Shown here: positions 20,337-34,500 of the stretch, piece by piece
Position numbering within the stretch: the first letter of the stretch is position 1
How the letters are laid out: each line of letters begins with the position of its first letter
Assembly (NCBI GenBank): GCA_963082875.1
Contig: OY720103.1
Coordinates: 2,976,001-3,040,000, forward strand
From: Corella eumyota
Lineage: Eukaryota; Chordata; Ascidiacea; Phlebobranchia; Corellidae
Direction of reading: 5' to 3'
DNA: 64,000 nucleotides
The notes under the pieces: model-generated
Databases searched by the model: none
Told to the model about the DNA's origin: nothing
What the model saw: only the letters and a program-made list of their open reading frames with translations
Program-made: the position numbers and the translations under genes

Positions 20337-22157
20337 CAAATTTTGGATAAAAAATTGCACTTAATTTTTTTTTTAAATATATTTGTTTTTTTTGGCCACT
20401 GACATATCATGATTTAAACCATTTTTTCGTCTTTTTGTTGTTTTATTTGTTGAGGTACGAAATCGACTGCACTTTTAAATTATTCAACTAATAATTCATT
20501 AATTCATCTTTTAGAAAATATAAAAAAAATCATATTTTAAATGTCAAAAACCTTAGTTTTTTTTTTATTTTTGTGATGTCACATCCCGTTAGTTCCTATA
20601 ATAATTTCGGTTTCTTACAAGTATTCGGTTTCCTATTTCTATTACGCAACTCACGCATTTTTCAGTACCAGTGACGTCAACTCAAACCTTATGACGTCAG
20701 TTCTAAGTTTTTTTTATATGCCTGAAAACATCAAAATTTACACATTTTTTTTCAGCCTAAGTTTTTTTTGCTGTATTAGTAATTTATGTTATGGCATTTA
20801 AAATGATCTTTGCCATATATATGTGTGAAAATTTTTCATTATTATTACATCATATCTCATATTTATATGACGTGACTTAATAGCTTGTGTTTTCGTATAG
20901 TTATAGTTATAGCAATATAGCGTACTAATGTGCAATCAAAAACGAACATTCAATTGTAGCTATCAGTAATTACTACCTGTTAATTTTACTCAATTTTTGT
21001 TTAGTTGTATCAAAAAAGTGGTGATTTTTTTAGTTTAATACTATTGTTAAAGAACTGCTTTACTTTAATCTAAGCTGCCTTTTTAATTAACTCTGCTTGC
21101 CCATTTTAGTTCATTTAAAATTAAATTCATTTATTAGTTCCCATTTTTTCCATCTTGTTTTGTTATTTTTAATTTGCAAATTCTGTTGTAATTTTTGCTA
21201 TGCACTTGTCCGTGTTTATCAAATTCGAGTTAATAAGTCAACTGCATTGTAAATCAATTAGTTATTTTTCGACTATTTGTTTTCAATTTTTTGTGGGACC
21301 AATGTTCATGTACTTTTTTAATCATACTAACATTGTAATTTTCTTTTTTTTCGCCACCAAAAGATGTATATTTCTTATTAAAAACGGTTGTATATTTAAA
21401 TTATTAACGTTGTTAATATTGTTTATTAAACTAAAACGCACTTACTAATTATAAGAAAACTTACTAATAAAATTGGTGCGTTTTGCACTCTATTATATAT
21501 AATTCTAATTTTTTTTTTGCTCATATTTTTTAATTATTAGTTCTTCAATTTGTGTTTGATCTTGCTTATTTTTTTTAGTCAACAATATTTTAGAAGCATT
21601 ACTAAAAAATTCTAACGCACTTTGTAAAATTTATAAATGTTCATTTTTTTTCTTGTTCATTTACTTGCTGCAATAATGAAATACAATTTCAGTATGTTAT
21701 TGTTTTATTAAAAAAAGGGGGCCTAAATAGAATATTATCCATTTATTTTATGTAAATTTTACAAAATACATATATTGTATTAAATAGTACAAGTTATTGG
21801 GATACCAGCTAGTATTTTAACAAAAAATTATAGGTAATGATTTTTTAAAATTATTTAATAAAAGTTATTTATATAGTAAAGATATCAAATTACAAATTTT
21901 GTGATTTTTGCGTCTTGATCATTTTCCAGTTTCTGAATTTCTATAATTGTTTGGCAGCACTGCGTCGCTTTATTTCCTATCACGTGACCTCGAATAACGA
22001 CAACCTGAAAACGTTAATGGCGAAATTCTCATTGAACGAAATAATTGGAGGGAAAAAGCAGCGTGTACGCTAGGTGGCTTCACTGCTTCCAAAATTAAAC
22101 TTGTCCAATTTTGCTACAAGTTTCAGCTTGTGACTGTTTTGTTGTTGTATTGTTATT
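20337..22157. other. Intergenic region, PPP1R16 to BPTF
   Basis: No gene supported; open frames are short, T-rich and without family features. Two TGACGTCA palindromes lie at 20672-20679 and 20692-20699, 20 bases apart. The 3' part should contain the BPTF promoter. Confidence 0.5.
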
Positions 22158-25100
22158 ATGCCACGAAAGTCGATCAGAAAACTGCGAGATTACGTCTTAA
22201 ACGAACCGGCAGAGGGTCGTCTGCTTTTGGAGTTGCGAAAATTGACAAATTCCGAGGGATGGGTGTCAACAAGTCAACCTGGGTCGAGGTTAGTCCATGT
22301 TTTAAAGATTTTGCGCCAATTTTAGGCAGTTAGCTGTGCTTGTTAGATTTTTACAAGTTAGTCGTAGTAGTTCTAAAAATTGAGATAAGCAACAGGAACG
22401 AAAGTTTAGTTAGCCAGCGTTGTAAATTCGAATAACGTTTTATTTACGCGAAATATTTATTACCGCGCTTTTTAGCGATACGAAAATATTTTAGGTAATC
22501 TTTTTTGGAAGTTTTTAAATCTTGTGCAATATTTTTCTTTTTTTGTTGGTGAATTTTAACAATCATTTATATATAACATATTGAATTTTTAAATTTAATA
22601 TAACTTTTATAAGTAAATTTTAAAAATTGTAATAGATTGAGACCGTGGATTAAAAAAAATTAATTTTTAGTAATAGTAGCAGTCGGGCATCAACCCCAAA
22701 CCCTACCCCGAATTCGACCCCAAATAATTCCCGCTCCAATGTGTTGTCCCGGCCCCGTGGACGACCCAGGAAAAGCATTCCACATGAGAAGAAAAAGAGC
22801 AGACCAAGAGGAAGACCCCCGGGTCCTTTCTCTAACAAGAAATTTAAGATGGTCTTGGAGAAGGACGATGAGTTTGAGGTCGACTATGTAACTCCAGATG
22901 AAGATGAAGTAAATTATTTTTTCTATTTTTTAATGTTCTAAAAACTTGTCTAAAGGTTGTTTAAAATTTTTAAGTTGTTTATCAAGTATATATACTTAAT
23001 TATAATTAACTATTGTGTTGTTGTCTGTTGTTACATATTGTATAACATTTACTTGTTTTATAATTTGGGTTTGCTTGTATTCTAAAATCTTAAATTTAGG
23101 TTTGCTTAACAGAATATTTTAATGGTTTTTTTTTACATATACTTTCGCTATATTATGGTTGTATTTTTTGTTGTTTTAGGACAATATGTCTTCTTATTCT
23201 GGAACAAAAGATGATTATTCAGATAGCGAAGGTTGGACTGACAATTTATTTAATCATTCTGATTCAGGTATGTCCATGTAAATGTTTTCAAAATCAAAAT
23301 ATTAATTTATACCAAAGTAGAAAAAATTAAATTTTAAATTTTTCTTGTTTTCTAGGGAGGTTATACCCAACTATGATGGAGGTAGAGGAAGAAGAAATTA
23401 AGGATTATCCTCCACTTGAGCTTCCTCCATCGTCTGATGATCTTCTTATCCCCAACAAGCTCCTTATACAAGCACTATCTATATATGAAGTAAAAAAACA
23501 ATTGTGTTTTAAATTTTTTTTTCCGACAAATTTTAATAAGTTTTTATTACAATAGTTTACTAAAGAAGATTTTTTGCTTTATCTTAATATTACTGTAATA
23601 CTAAACCTATTTTTAAAGCAATTTCAAATTAATTTTCTATTAAAATTTTTTAGATTTTAAGACATTTTCGAACTATTTTACGCTTATCACCGATGATATT
23701 TGAAGACTTCTGTGCAGCTCTTCTTTGCAACGATACTTCTGTTTTAATAAATGAGGTAAGTAAAAATAATACCACTCACCACAAATGGCATGGTTTATTT
23801 CGGCAGCACCATTCTTAAACGAAAGTTACCAAATTGAACCAAACCTGTGTAGCATGCAGCATTACCTTTGCAGTGGTATTGTTGGCCTACATGCAGGAAA
23901 GATCATTTATTTACAGCTGGTTATAAACACATTTGCATTTTTGTGGTGCAAGATGTATCCTGTCAACCAGCACATTTTATAAAATATTAATTATTTTCTT
24001 TTAAAGTATTTGGGTTTCAATTTAAATAAACTGTTTAACTCAAAGTGTAAATATAGCTTGTAGAAAAATGCATCTATTGTTATAAAATTTTATTTACTAT
24101 TCCCACAATTTTAAAACTAATTTTCAAGTTACATTTTGCCAAAAATATGAAGTATGGACAATATACAATTAAAAAAAACTTATTTTAATCATTTTATTTT
24201 CTTGTAAACAGGTCCACATTGCGATGCTTAAATCAATCCTAAAAGAAGAAGACACACTTAACAACACCTTTGTCCCCCAGGATCAAAAAGATGCACAAAA
24301 TGCTGTGTTTTACTTTATTGACTATCTGACATGGCCTGATGTTTTAAAAGCATATCTGGGAAGTTCACCAGAATTTAGTTATGTTACCAAGATTCTTGAG
24401 GATCCTTTGTACCCATGTGTTAATGTGGAAGACAAACTAAAGGTAACATAAATTTAAATGTCATAAAACCATCAGAAATGCAGTAACTAATTTTGAATTT
24501 AAAAAGATTTTACCAGACCTTTAATATTATGGGTATAAAACTATTTTTTTTAATTTTTAGGTGCTAGAGTTGGTAGCCAATCTATATATAGGTACCACTA
24601 AAATCCGTGATAAATTAATGATGGATGGGACGATAAGGTACGACGATCACTGCAGAGTTTGTCACAAACTTGGTGATTTATTATGTTGTGAAACCTGCTC
24701 TGCCGTATATCATCTTGCTTGCTGTAATCCTAAACTAAAAGAGGTATTTAATGTTAATTTTTTTGTCACATTTTTCAAATTTTATCATTTATATAATCAT
24801 TTGATAATATGATATATTAATATTTAGTTTACTTACACTGTTATAAATTTAACAACATTCTTTGGTAAATGCTGGTTCATGCTGGTCCACTGGTTTTAAT
24901 TTTTCGTAATATCCAGGTACCAGATGAGGAATGGTTATGTGAGGTTTGCGTTTCTCACAAATTGGACGGCGTCACAAACTGTGAGAACGACACAGAATTC
25001 CATGGACAATATTTAAGACACGATGCTCTTGGTGTAGACAGACATGGGAGAAAGTATTGGTTTCTAGCTAGAAGACTTATTGTGTAAGTTTAAGTTAATA

Positions 25101-25515
25101 TAGAATTATCTATTTACAATTTATAGACTGTGGCAGTCTTGATGGCTAAATATCTTCTTTAATATACCATGAGGTAAATAACCTTCTGTCATATAACAAA
25201 GTATTTCTTAAAAAAAGGGTAAATAGTGTTTAATATACAGACTTCTAAAAGCCTTTGGTGGTTAAGTTACTATACCAAACCAATTTTTTCAAAGATTTTT
25301 TTTATACAGTGACGATAAAGAAGGCACCAAGTATTACACCACAAGTGCAGAAATCCAATACATATTCTCCCACCTAGACCCTGATGAATACGAAGTTGCT
25401 TTGTGTGAAGCCATCAGAGATATTATTGATGAAGTTCCTAGACAATGTTACATCACTGAGTCTTTAACTAATACTGGGAAGTGGCCAGGCAAAACTGTGA
25501 TAGATAACATTAAAG
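22158..25515 (+). other. BPTF exons 1-9: AT-hooks, DDT, PHD1, WHIM
   Basis: Exons 22158-22288, 22671-22908, 23180-23267, 23356-23489, 23654-23755, 24212-24442, 24561-24743, 24917-25083, 25310-25515. Exon 2 encodes RPRGRPRKS and RPRGRPPGP, two AT-hooks. Exons 4-6 encode the DDT domain ([20 protein letters not shown], then DFCAALLC, then [15 protein letters not shown]). Exons 7-8 encode PHD1 ([16 protein letters not shown], then VYHLAC, then EWLCEVCV). Exon 8 ends with [19 protein letters not shown], the remodeller-specific WHIM-type motif. Intron 5 (456 bases) and the other introns hold nothing I recognise. Confidence 0.95.
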
Positions 25516-28500
25516 GTAGGAATTGATGAAGTTTTTGGTAACAGATTTAAATATGTATAATTTACATTAACTGTACAATTTTTTGTATAGGATAATTTAA
25601 TGTTTTTGACTAGTCAAATGGAAAAGATTAGTTTTATAATTTATTTATGTTTTTATCTGTAGATCGAACAAAGCAAATGATCGAAAATGAGAAAATCGCA
25701 GAGGAGAAAAAAGTAAAAGAAGAAGAGGAAAAAAGAAAGAAGCGAGAAGAAGAGGAAAAAAGAAAAAAGGCTGAAGAAGAGGAAGCCAAAGAAGAAGAAG
25801 AAAAAAGAAAAAAAAAAGATGAGGTAAAAGAGAAAAAAATAGAGGAGGAAGAGTACAACAAAAATGCTGAAAAAGATCTTGACTCAATCCCAGAAAATAA
25901 GGATTTAATAAAACAAGATGATAATAAAATAGATGAAAAACTAACTGTAATCAAAACAGAGGACATCGAAACTAAAACCATAGAAAAAACACAAGAAACT
26001 GACAATGATGTTCAAACAGAAAAACAGACTGAGAATAAAGATGATTCAGATGTTAAAGTTACTATAAAATCTGAGAACTCAAATATTATTACAGATGAAA
26101 AAATGGAAGTGGACGTTTCAGTTGAAGAAAAACTTAAAAAATCAGGTAAATAAGTAAAATTTTAAATTAGTAAAATTAAAAACAGATGTAATCTACATTA
26201 TAGAGTATGATTTTTTTTTTTTTTTTTTTTCATTAACCTTGTCAACTTTTTCTTATGAACACGTTTTTTTTAAGAAGATCCTGTGGAAGAAATGCCAAGT
26301 AAAGATGAAAACACTTTACCCGTTCAGGACGAAATTGCTGATGACCAAACATCAAAAACAGAAGACAAAGAAACTGTAACAACTATGGATCTAAATGATC
26401 AGGCAGAAACAAAAACTTCTCCAAAAGTAGAAAATCTTCAAAGCACTATAACTTTATCATCAACAGAAAATACAGAAACCCAAAATATTTCTATCAGTGG
26501 CGAAACGAGTTCCAAGACAGAATTAGAACCTTTAGCTAATATTCCCAATACAGTTGAGTCTTCTTCAACAAATACTGACACCATTACATATAATACCCCT
26601 ACTTCTACCCCTATAAAATCAACATCAATTATTACTTCTGTTATTGCAACAAAATTAGATTCTCCTACTGTTTTAAATTCCTCGCCGTTAGTGAAGTCGA
26701 TTAATTTGGCGAATTTAAATGCTTCGAAATTGCAAACTAATCCACCTAAACTACCTGGAATTAAACTCGCTAACATCTCCGTTCCTCTACAAAGATGTGA
26801 CTCCATTATTAACTCAGCGGGAATAAATAAAACAAATTCAGTAAGTAGTTTTAAAAATTGAAAATTTTAAATATAAATATATATGGTTGATGTTTTTTAA
26901 AGTGGTGGTTCTTAATTGATAACTTATTTTTAGGCTTTTAAAGTTGGAGGTAGCATTCAAGTCAAGACAACTTCATCTCCAAACCTAACCACTCTTAAAA
27001 ACTTATTTGTTTTGAACAAGAATGGAAAAAGAACCCCGATCACAGTCGGTCCTGGGGGTAAAATTATAGCCGGGGGGCCACAAAAAATTGTGTTTTTAAA
27101 TCGAAAAAATCCAAACATCAAAATTGCAGTAAGTAACAAATATAGATTTTATTTTTTTGCCTTAATCAATGTACTAAAAGCATTAAAGTGTTTTTGGCAT
27201 TTAAAAACTTTTTAACTTTTTTGTTATCACAGAATTCTGTTGAAAGCAGGCAAAGTCGAGAACTCAGGAAGCTTCAATTTAGTGGAGCAGGTCCAAAGTT
27301 GCAGAAGATTGTGCGTTTTCCATTAAACAACCAAGTTTTAAATAATTCTGCTCAAAACCAACAAAATCTTGTAAAACCTGCTCTCAAACCAGAAGGTAAA
27401 CAAATGGTTGACACTTTTTTAAAATTTTAACGCCAATTTTTATTATTTAATACTTAAATATAAACTTTTTTAAAATTGTCTTTAGCGACTGAAGAAACTG
27501 TCCCTGAGCCACAAAAACCTCCATTCAAGTAAGTACATTAAATCAAACTATCTTATAGCATTCTAGGTTAACACAAGTGTTTAAAATATATGAAGTTACA
27601 GTATATAATATGAGAGACATCCTAAGGCTTAACCTCTGGATTTAAACCCTTTACTATTTTTAGGCTTGGTGAGGATGACGCCTTCCTAAAGTACAAGAAC
27701 CATTATGTTGAGAACCCACTTGCTTTAAACAAATACCAACACAAGGAGGAAAAGGATAAGGAGAGGCAGATCGGACATAAATTCTCACTCAGCGGGAGTG
27801 TGGAGTTTGAATGGGGTGGGAAACTATATGGCTCACAGGTAAATGCTTTTTGTTTAGACTATAAAGCTAAAAAGAAAATATATGTTTTGTATTGGTGGGA
27901 ATTGAACCCAAGGCTTATTTTATAGCCGACAATGATTGAAAAATGATGAGAATTTAAATGCAAGAAATAGACACATTATGAATGTTTGACACAGTTTAAT
28001 CTTCTCTCTGACATAACATCATTCTCGGTCAATTTATTTTGGTTAAAACAATAAATTCTGTCAAAAATAACAAAAATTTTATTTTTTAGTTCACAAAATT
28101 GACTTTAAAATACTTTACTTTTAAGGAGGAAATTGTCCACACTCTGAGGTGCTCTCTGTTCAAATTCGAGCAACAAATTCCACTCTGTTTTATGCACAGC
28201 AAATGGGAGCAGTATAGGAAAATGTGGGGTCACATGTTACTGCAAAACCAATCGCCTAAAGCTTTTGCTGCTGTGCTTGGTATACTTGAAATGGCAATTA
28301 AGGACAGTGCAAAGAGAGCAGTGTGGAAAGAGTCTATGGGCCAGTGCAGGTAAGGTGTTTAAGGCCTAGTTTTCAGAATCTACAAGTATATAAAGAGTTT
28401 ATACAAGTACAATTAACACTACTGATTGATATAGCCAAAACTATTCATATTTTACCTCTTTTAACTTTGTGATTTCAGGATGAGACGTTTGACTGTTGCT

Positions 28501-31500
28501 GAAAAAGAGGATTATGAGAAAAAGAAGAAGTTTCGGGCTAAAGTAGAAGAGGATATTGCAAACATGAATGCTGTGTGGTGTAAATATCCCCTTCCTGTTA
28601 AAAGCATGCAGGTAGAATACCTTAAACCAAGTATGGGCTTTTAAACAGCTAGCTACCAACCGAACTTGCTTTTTTTTTAATTTTTTTGATTTTTTTCAGG
28701 TTTGGAAAATGAAGGGTGAGGAGTACAGGGTAACGGGTTATGGGGGGTGGATGTGGGTTTCGTCAACTTTTTGTCTCCGCAACTCTAAACCAAAACCACC
28801 TCAACTTGTTGAGCCTAATGCTGAAGGTGTTGAAACTAAAACAAAATCAACAGAAAATATTGAAAATTCTGATACAAAATCTGAATCAACGAAAGATGTT
28901 GAAACTAAAGCTAAATCAACAGATGATGTCGAACCAAAAATGGAATCATCAGAAAATGTCGAACCAAAAATGGAATCATCAGAAAATGTCGAGGCAAAAA
29001 TGGAATCAACAAAAATAGAAGCAACAAAAAATGTGGAAACAAAAACTGAATCAACAAAAGATGATGAATCAACAACTATTTCAGCAGAAAAAATGGAATC
29101 AACGGAAAGTATTACAAACAATTCAGAAAATATAGAGGTAGAAAAATCAGTAACCCAAACTTCTAATAATAATAGTGATGATTGTGACCCTAAAGACATA
29201 ACAACAAATTCACCCAAATCACAATTATCAGAAAAAGTTGAAGAAAATATGGAAATTGATAAAAATGTTGACACCACCGAAACTGATGGTGCAGAAATTT
29301 CTGAAACGAAAACTAAAAACAAAGTGTCTGAAAATACAACTGAAATAAAAATGGATACTAGTGTTACTGAAGATGCCAGTGACACAAATTCAACTGAATG
29401 TAAAGACAATTTATCTAATAAAAACATCTCTATTCTTCAAGACTCCGAAATTAAACAAGACACAACAAAAAGTATTCCCGAAGATACTAAAGCAGATTCC
29501 GAAAAACAAGAAATTTTAGAAATTCCAGAAAAATTAATTTCTGATGCTGATTTAAAACTCGAATTAGAAAATTTGATAAAGTTGGAAGATGTGATTAATA
29601 TTTCAAATCATTTGTTAAAACGAAGTTGCGTTTATAATAAAAAATGGAAAGCCTCGAAATTAGATTCCTTACTTAAATACAGGTAAGTTTTTTTCTTAAC
29701 TTATACACTTCAATTTGATACAGATTTAGCTAAAATTTCATAGGTAAAAACTAAAATTAAAAAAAAACTAAAATTTTAAAATTTATTTTTTGCTTTTTTT
29801 AGGATTCTACAAGAAAAAAAGAATCAGGTGTTGCGACAAAAGGAATTAGCTGTCAAAGAAAAACCAACAGACATTAGTAGTCCTAAGGAGTCTTTAAAGT
29901 CAGAAGATGACGAGACAATATCGGCGTCAGAAACAGAAGTGTCAGACTGCGAAGAAAAGAAAAAAGAAAATTCAGTGAAATCTGACAAAGATAACATCAA
30001 ATACGAAAAAAGTTTAAATTTAGAAAAAAATTTAACCACTTTTACTGAACCCATAACAAAAAGCACAACCATAAGCCAAAGCATGGAAGATAGTACACCC
30101 AAAAACATTAAAACTACTGATCAAAATACAAAACTACAAATCATAGATAAATGTAACAAAATTTTATTACAAGACAATACTGGTGAAACCGAAAATGAGG
30201 TTTCGAGCCAAAATGCAGACACAAAAATAGTAACTCCGCAAACTGAGAATTTAAATACTAATTCTAGTTTACCAGAAACAACTGATATGGCTATAGGTAA
30301 ACCAGAACCTAATAACATAGACAATACATTACCTGAAACTTTGAAAGTTTCAAATGGCCAATTTAATGGTGATAATAACATTGCTTCCACTAGAATTAAA
30401 GATAATCAATCAGAGGTTTTGGTTAAAGATATTTTGGAAAATAAAAAAGTTTTAAAAGTCAATAATTTACCACCCCAGGATTCAACCTATACTACAACAG
30501 AACACAAAGAAAAGGAGGTACCATCAATGGATGTAGACCCCCCAAAACTGAATGATAAACCTATTGAAATAACTACCCCTGATACTTCAAACCCAGATCA
30601 AACTACTAATAACGATGATAATAAATCTATTGAAAACCAACCACCCAAATCACCTTCAAAACCAACTCAAGTTATTTCTAACAACACAGACAATCAAGTT
30701 CCCTTAAAACCTGATATTAAAGACCCTGATAACAAACAAACTGAAGGTATGGATGTTGATATAAATGATAGTATCATGTGTAATGGAATATCAGAAAATT
30801 CAAGTGATGTTATTGAGAAAAGTATAGAGACAACAACAACAAAAACAAACACCATAACAAAGAAAGTCACAGTCAGCGAAAACAACAATTTGTCAACAGA
30901 AACTGTTACGACAGTCACGACAACATCAACAACCACTTCAACAATAATTAAAAACATTTCTCCGACTGTTAATGCTTCTACATCTGAATCAACAACAACA
31001 AGTTCTTCAAAAGAATCAATAAACGACACTCTAAAAGTCGACTGCACATCTGGGGATGTGGAAAGGTCTTCCATATCCAAGATCTCTCGGAGGTTTAGAA
31101 GTAAGATAAAGGTCGGAGGAGAAACGAAGAGTGAGAGTTCTGAGGAGAAAGTCGAGACAAGGTTGGCATGGAAACTAAAAACAAATCTCTTACCAAAAAA
31201 GAAATCGGTTGTAAAGGTATGCAAGTCAAATTTTTTTTTAAATTTTCAATTTAATTTAAATTCAGTAATATATTTTTATTTTAAATTTTTATGTTAAGAT
31301 GCCCCTGCCTTGGAAGTTTACAACAGGAAAAGGCAAGAAACGAAATTTATTCAGGTATAAGAACAAAAGTTTTAACACTCGAAATTTATAAAAAAAACTT
31401 TATACATATTTATTTATTTGTTATTCGTTTTTAGATTGCCGAAAAATTGTGTAAGGTTTATGGCAATACGAGGTGGCATGACCTGGCAACCATTTGGATT

Positions 31501-34500
31501 TCACTATGTTCAAAAAACACCTACATCATTAGGTAAAGGTCCTGGGTTCAATTCCCACTAAGCAAAAATTTAAAACAAAAAGTTAACTTGACCGGCAGCG
31601 TGGTGTAGTGGTAAGAACACTTGCTACACCACCATGAGGTCGTGGGTTCAATCCCCACTGCTCTCATGCTGTAGCGCCCTTGAGTAAGGGGCTATAAACG
31701 GTATAAACTCCTGCTGAGCCAGCACTTAATCAGCAGCATAACTACGGGGCAATTATAATCTATACAATATCCCAAACTGTTATAGGCAATTCGAGACTGG
31801 GTCGGAGTTACAGTTGTTACTGTATGTTTAAGTTGCGCATTCGACTTTCCAACATCGAGGATAAAGATATATACAAAAAAAAAACTTTAAATTTTGTTTA
31901 ATAATTTTGCAAATTTTTTTAGAGTTATTTTGGCCTTATCCTTGTGCAAGACCAACCATTGGAACCTGCTGGAGATATAAACTACAGAATAGCAACACCT
32001 TAGCTTCTATTGCTTACCTACTTAAAATGCTTTGGCATTCCATGAGATGGGATGAAATAGTCACAAGACCATCCCATGAGTAAGTACTTGTGTTTTTTAG
32101 AAATATTTAATTTTTTTATAAAAATTCTAATTTAAAAAAAAAATTTTTTAGTGAAAATTACCATGTGATCCACACGGACGAAAGTATTATTACAACCGAG
32201 TTACTGAAGCGTAGAAATGTGGGAAACACTGGATTGAAGTCGGAGTACTATGTCCGGAGAATAGTGATGCCAAATACGGAGGAAGATGAAGAAATTCCAC
32301 AAAGTAAAATTTTTTTCAAAAATTAAAACTTTTTTCATTTTGTTAAATAAATTTTTTTTTTAAATTTTTTATTTCATAGGTGAGGTGTACACCCCCTCTT
32401 CAAGGTCAGGTTTACGACAGAGGTCACGACCTATGAGCCTTCGAGAAAGGTCAAAGAAGGATGCGGACTTAACCCCGAAAGTTGAGGAAGTTTGGATGGC
32501 TGAAGATTTAGTTGAGTTATGGCAAATCCGACAATTCGACTCAATGTAAGTGAAAATTAACCAATATTTATTTAAAAGTTTTTTTTTATGCTATTACACT
32601 AAAGTTACATTTTTTGTATAAATGCAGTTATTTTTTTCTTAAAAATAAAAAAATTTAATTAATGCGTTCTTTTAGGTTCCGAGAGCAGCAAAAACGGGCA
32701 CAGGTGGCAGCAGAGAGGTTTACAGGCAAACAAACAACAGTGTTTCCAATTAGTAAAACTCCGATTCGAGTTAATATCCAAAATACGAGCAAACAGGTTT
32801 TGGTACCTAACACAACAACACAAACTAAACATGTAAGTAAAAAACTTAAATTTTATTCTTTTCTTTACTAAAAATTTATTGTTAAATGTTGTTTTCAAGC
32901 AAGATTACACTCTGTGTCAGATTTATTAACAATTGTCTGTTTCAATTTTTCATCTTGCAACATTAAATTTATTTTACACAAACTTTTAATCTCATTTTTT
33001 GATTAAATAGTTGTGTATATTAAAACATACAAAATGACCCATATTTTGCCATAGTGACCTAACATATTATTTACTTACATATACCTTACTTAAACGCTGT
33101 TAAAATTTTTCTATAAATTTATACGAGCATTCTTTAGTAAAAATTTTTCTGTAATTAGATAAAAAAATTTATATTTTTTTTTGTTTTTTTAGGTTACTAT
33201 TTCAACTGCATTATTAAAACAAGCTGCGGCCCTGCATAGAAATAATAGCAACTTACTAGCATCTCCAGTAACTATGTCTCCACAACCGGTAATATTATTA
33301 ATTTAATATTTGTTAGGGCATTTAGAAAATGCAATTATTAAAAATCTGTATAAAAAAAATTTAAATAATGATTTTGTTTTTAGGTGCTGAATAACAGCAG
33401 TTTACAAAGTGATTCTAGTTCTCTTATTAAGTTATCAGATGTTGGAAAAACAGGTTAATTAAATTTTTTTTTATAATCGATGTTAATTAATTTGTATTAA
33501 TATATGTAGCAAAAAAAAGTAGAAAAGTATTAAAATATATATATTTTTTTTTAATGTAAATTTTTGCTTGCATTATTTAGAATTTATTTTAAGGTATTTT
33601 TTTAATATTTTTAGGTACCCACAAAATAACGTTCAATCCACAAACCCCAACTCAACAAATTATTCCACTCAAATCAGCATCTGGTAAATACCAATTAAAT
33701 ATTTCAAATAAATTTGGGCTAGTTGTCTCTTAAAGAATATTTTAAAATTTTCTTTCAAGCAAGATTACACTCTGTGTCAGACCTATTAACAATTGTCTGT
33801 TTCAATTTTTCATCTTGCAAAATTAAATTTATTTTACACAAACTTTTAATTCAATTTTTTTGGCTAAATAGTTGTGTATATTAAGACAATTTTTTGTAGA
33901 ACTTTATTCTTGGTGTGGAAAGGCTACCTTCGTGACCTGGACATTAAGCTACATATGTTACTTAAACCAAGTCTTAAGTTGACTTAAGTAGTTTGGATTG
34001 GGCTTAATATTTGCTAAATAGTTTTTACTAAAAAAAACAAAGTTGAAAAATATAGACATAATGTTTTTAGGGGGATTAAAATCAACCCCAACCCAAGGAG
34101 GAACTCTCATTCAAACCGGTAGCGGACACACTTTCTTTCAAGCCAAAACCGGTGCCCAGTATATTGTACAGGGCAACAAAGTAGTCCCAAGACAACTCCT
34201 CCTTCGAAGTAAGAATTATTTTAATTTTAACAAATCAAAATTTTTAAAATTAAAAAAAATGTTGGGATTTCTGTTTTATAGGTCCGCAAATAGTACAAAC
34301 TAAGCAGACTAGTAACATCTTATCTGGAAACAAGATTATTGCTAACAACAGTAGTAACATACCCACAATAAGGTAGATACTATATAAGTTAGTAAAAGTA
34401 ATAATAAACTGTTACCTAAATTTCTTGGTCACTTTTTTTTGTAGGAAGACTAAAAATTGAAATTAAAAAATGATTTTTTTTTAGATTACAACCTACTCCA

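Noticed and set aside
25634-26005. Ser/Phe-rich open frames on the minus strand
   Set aside because: They are the antisense of the Lys/Glu-rich BPTF exon 10, whose splice phases fit both neighbours.
28801-31224. Long minus-strand open frames opposite BPTF exons 18 and 19
   Set aside because: Antisense shadows of low-complexity coding sequence, with no family features.
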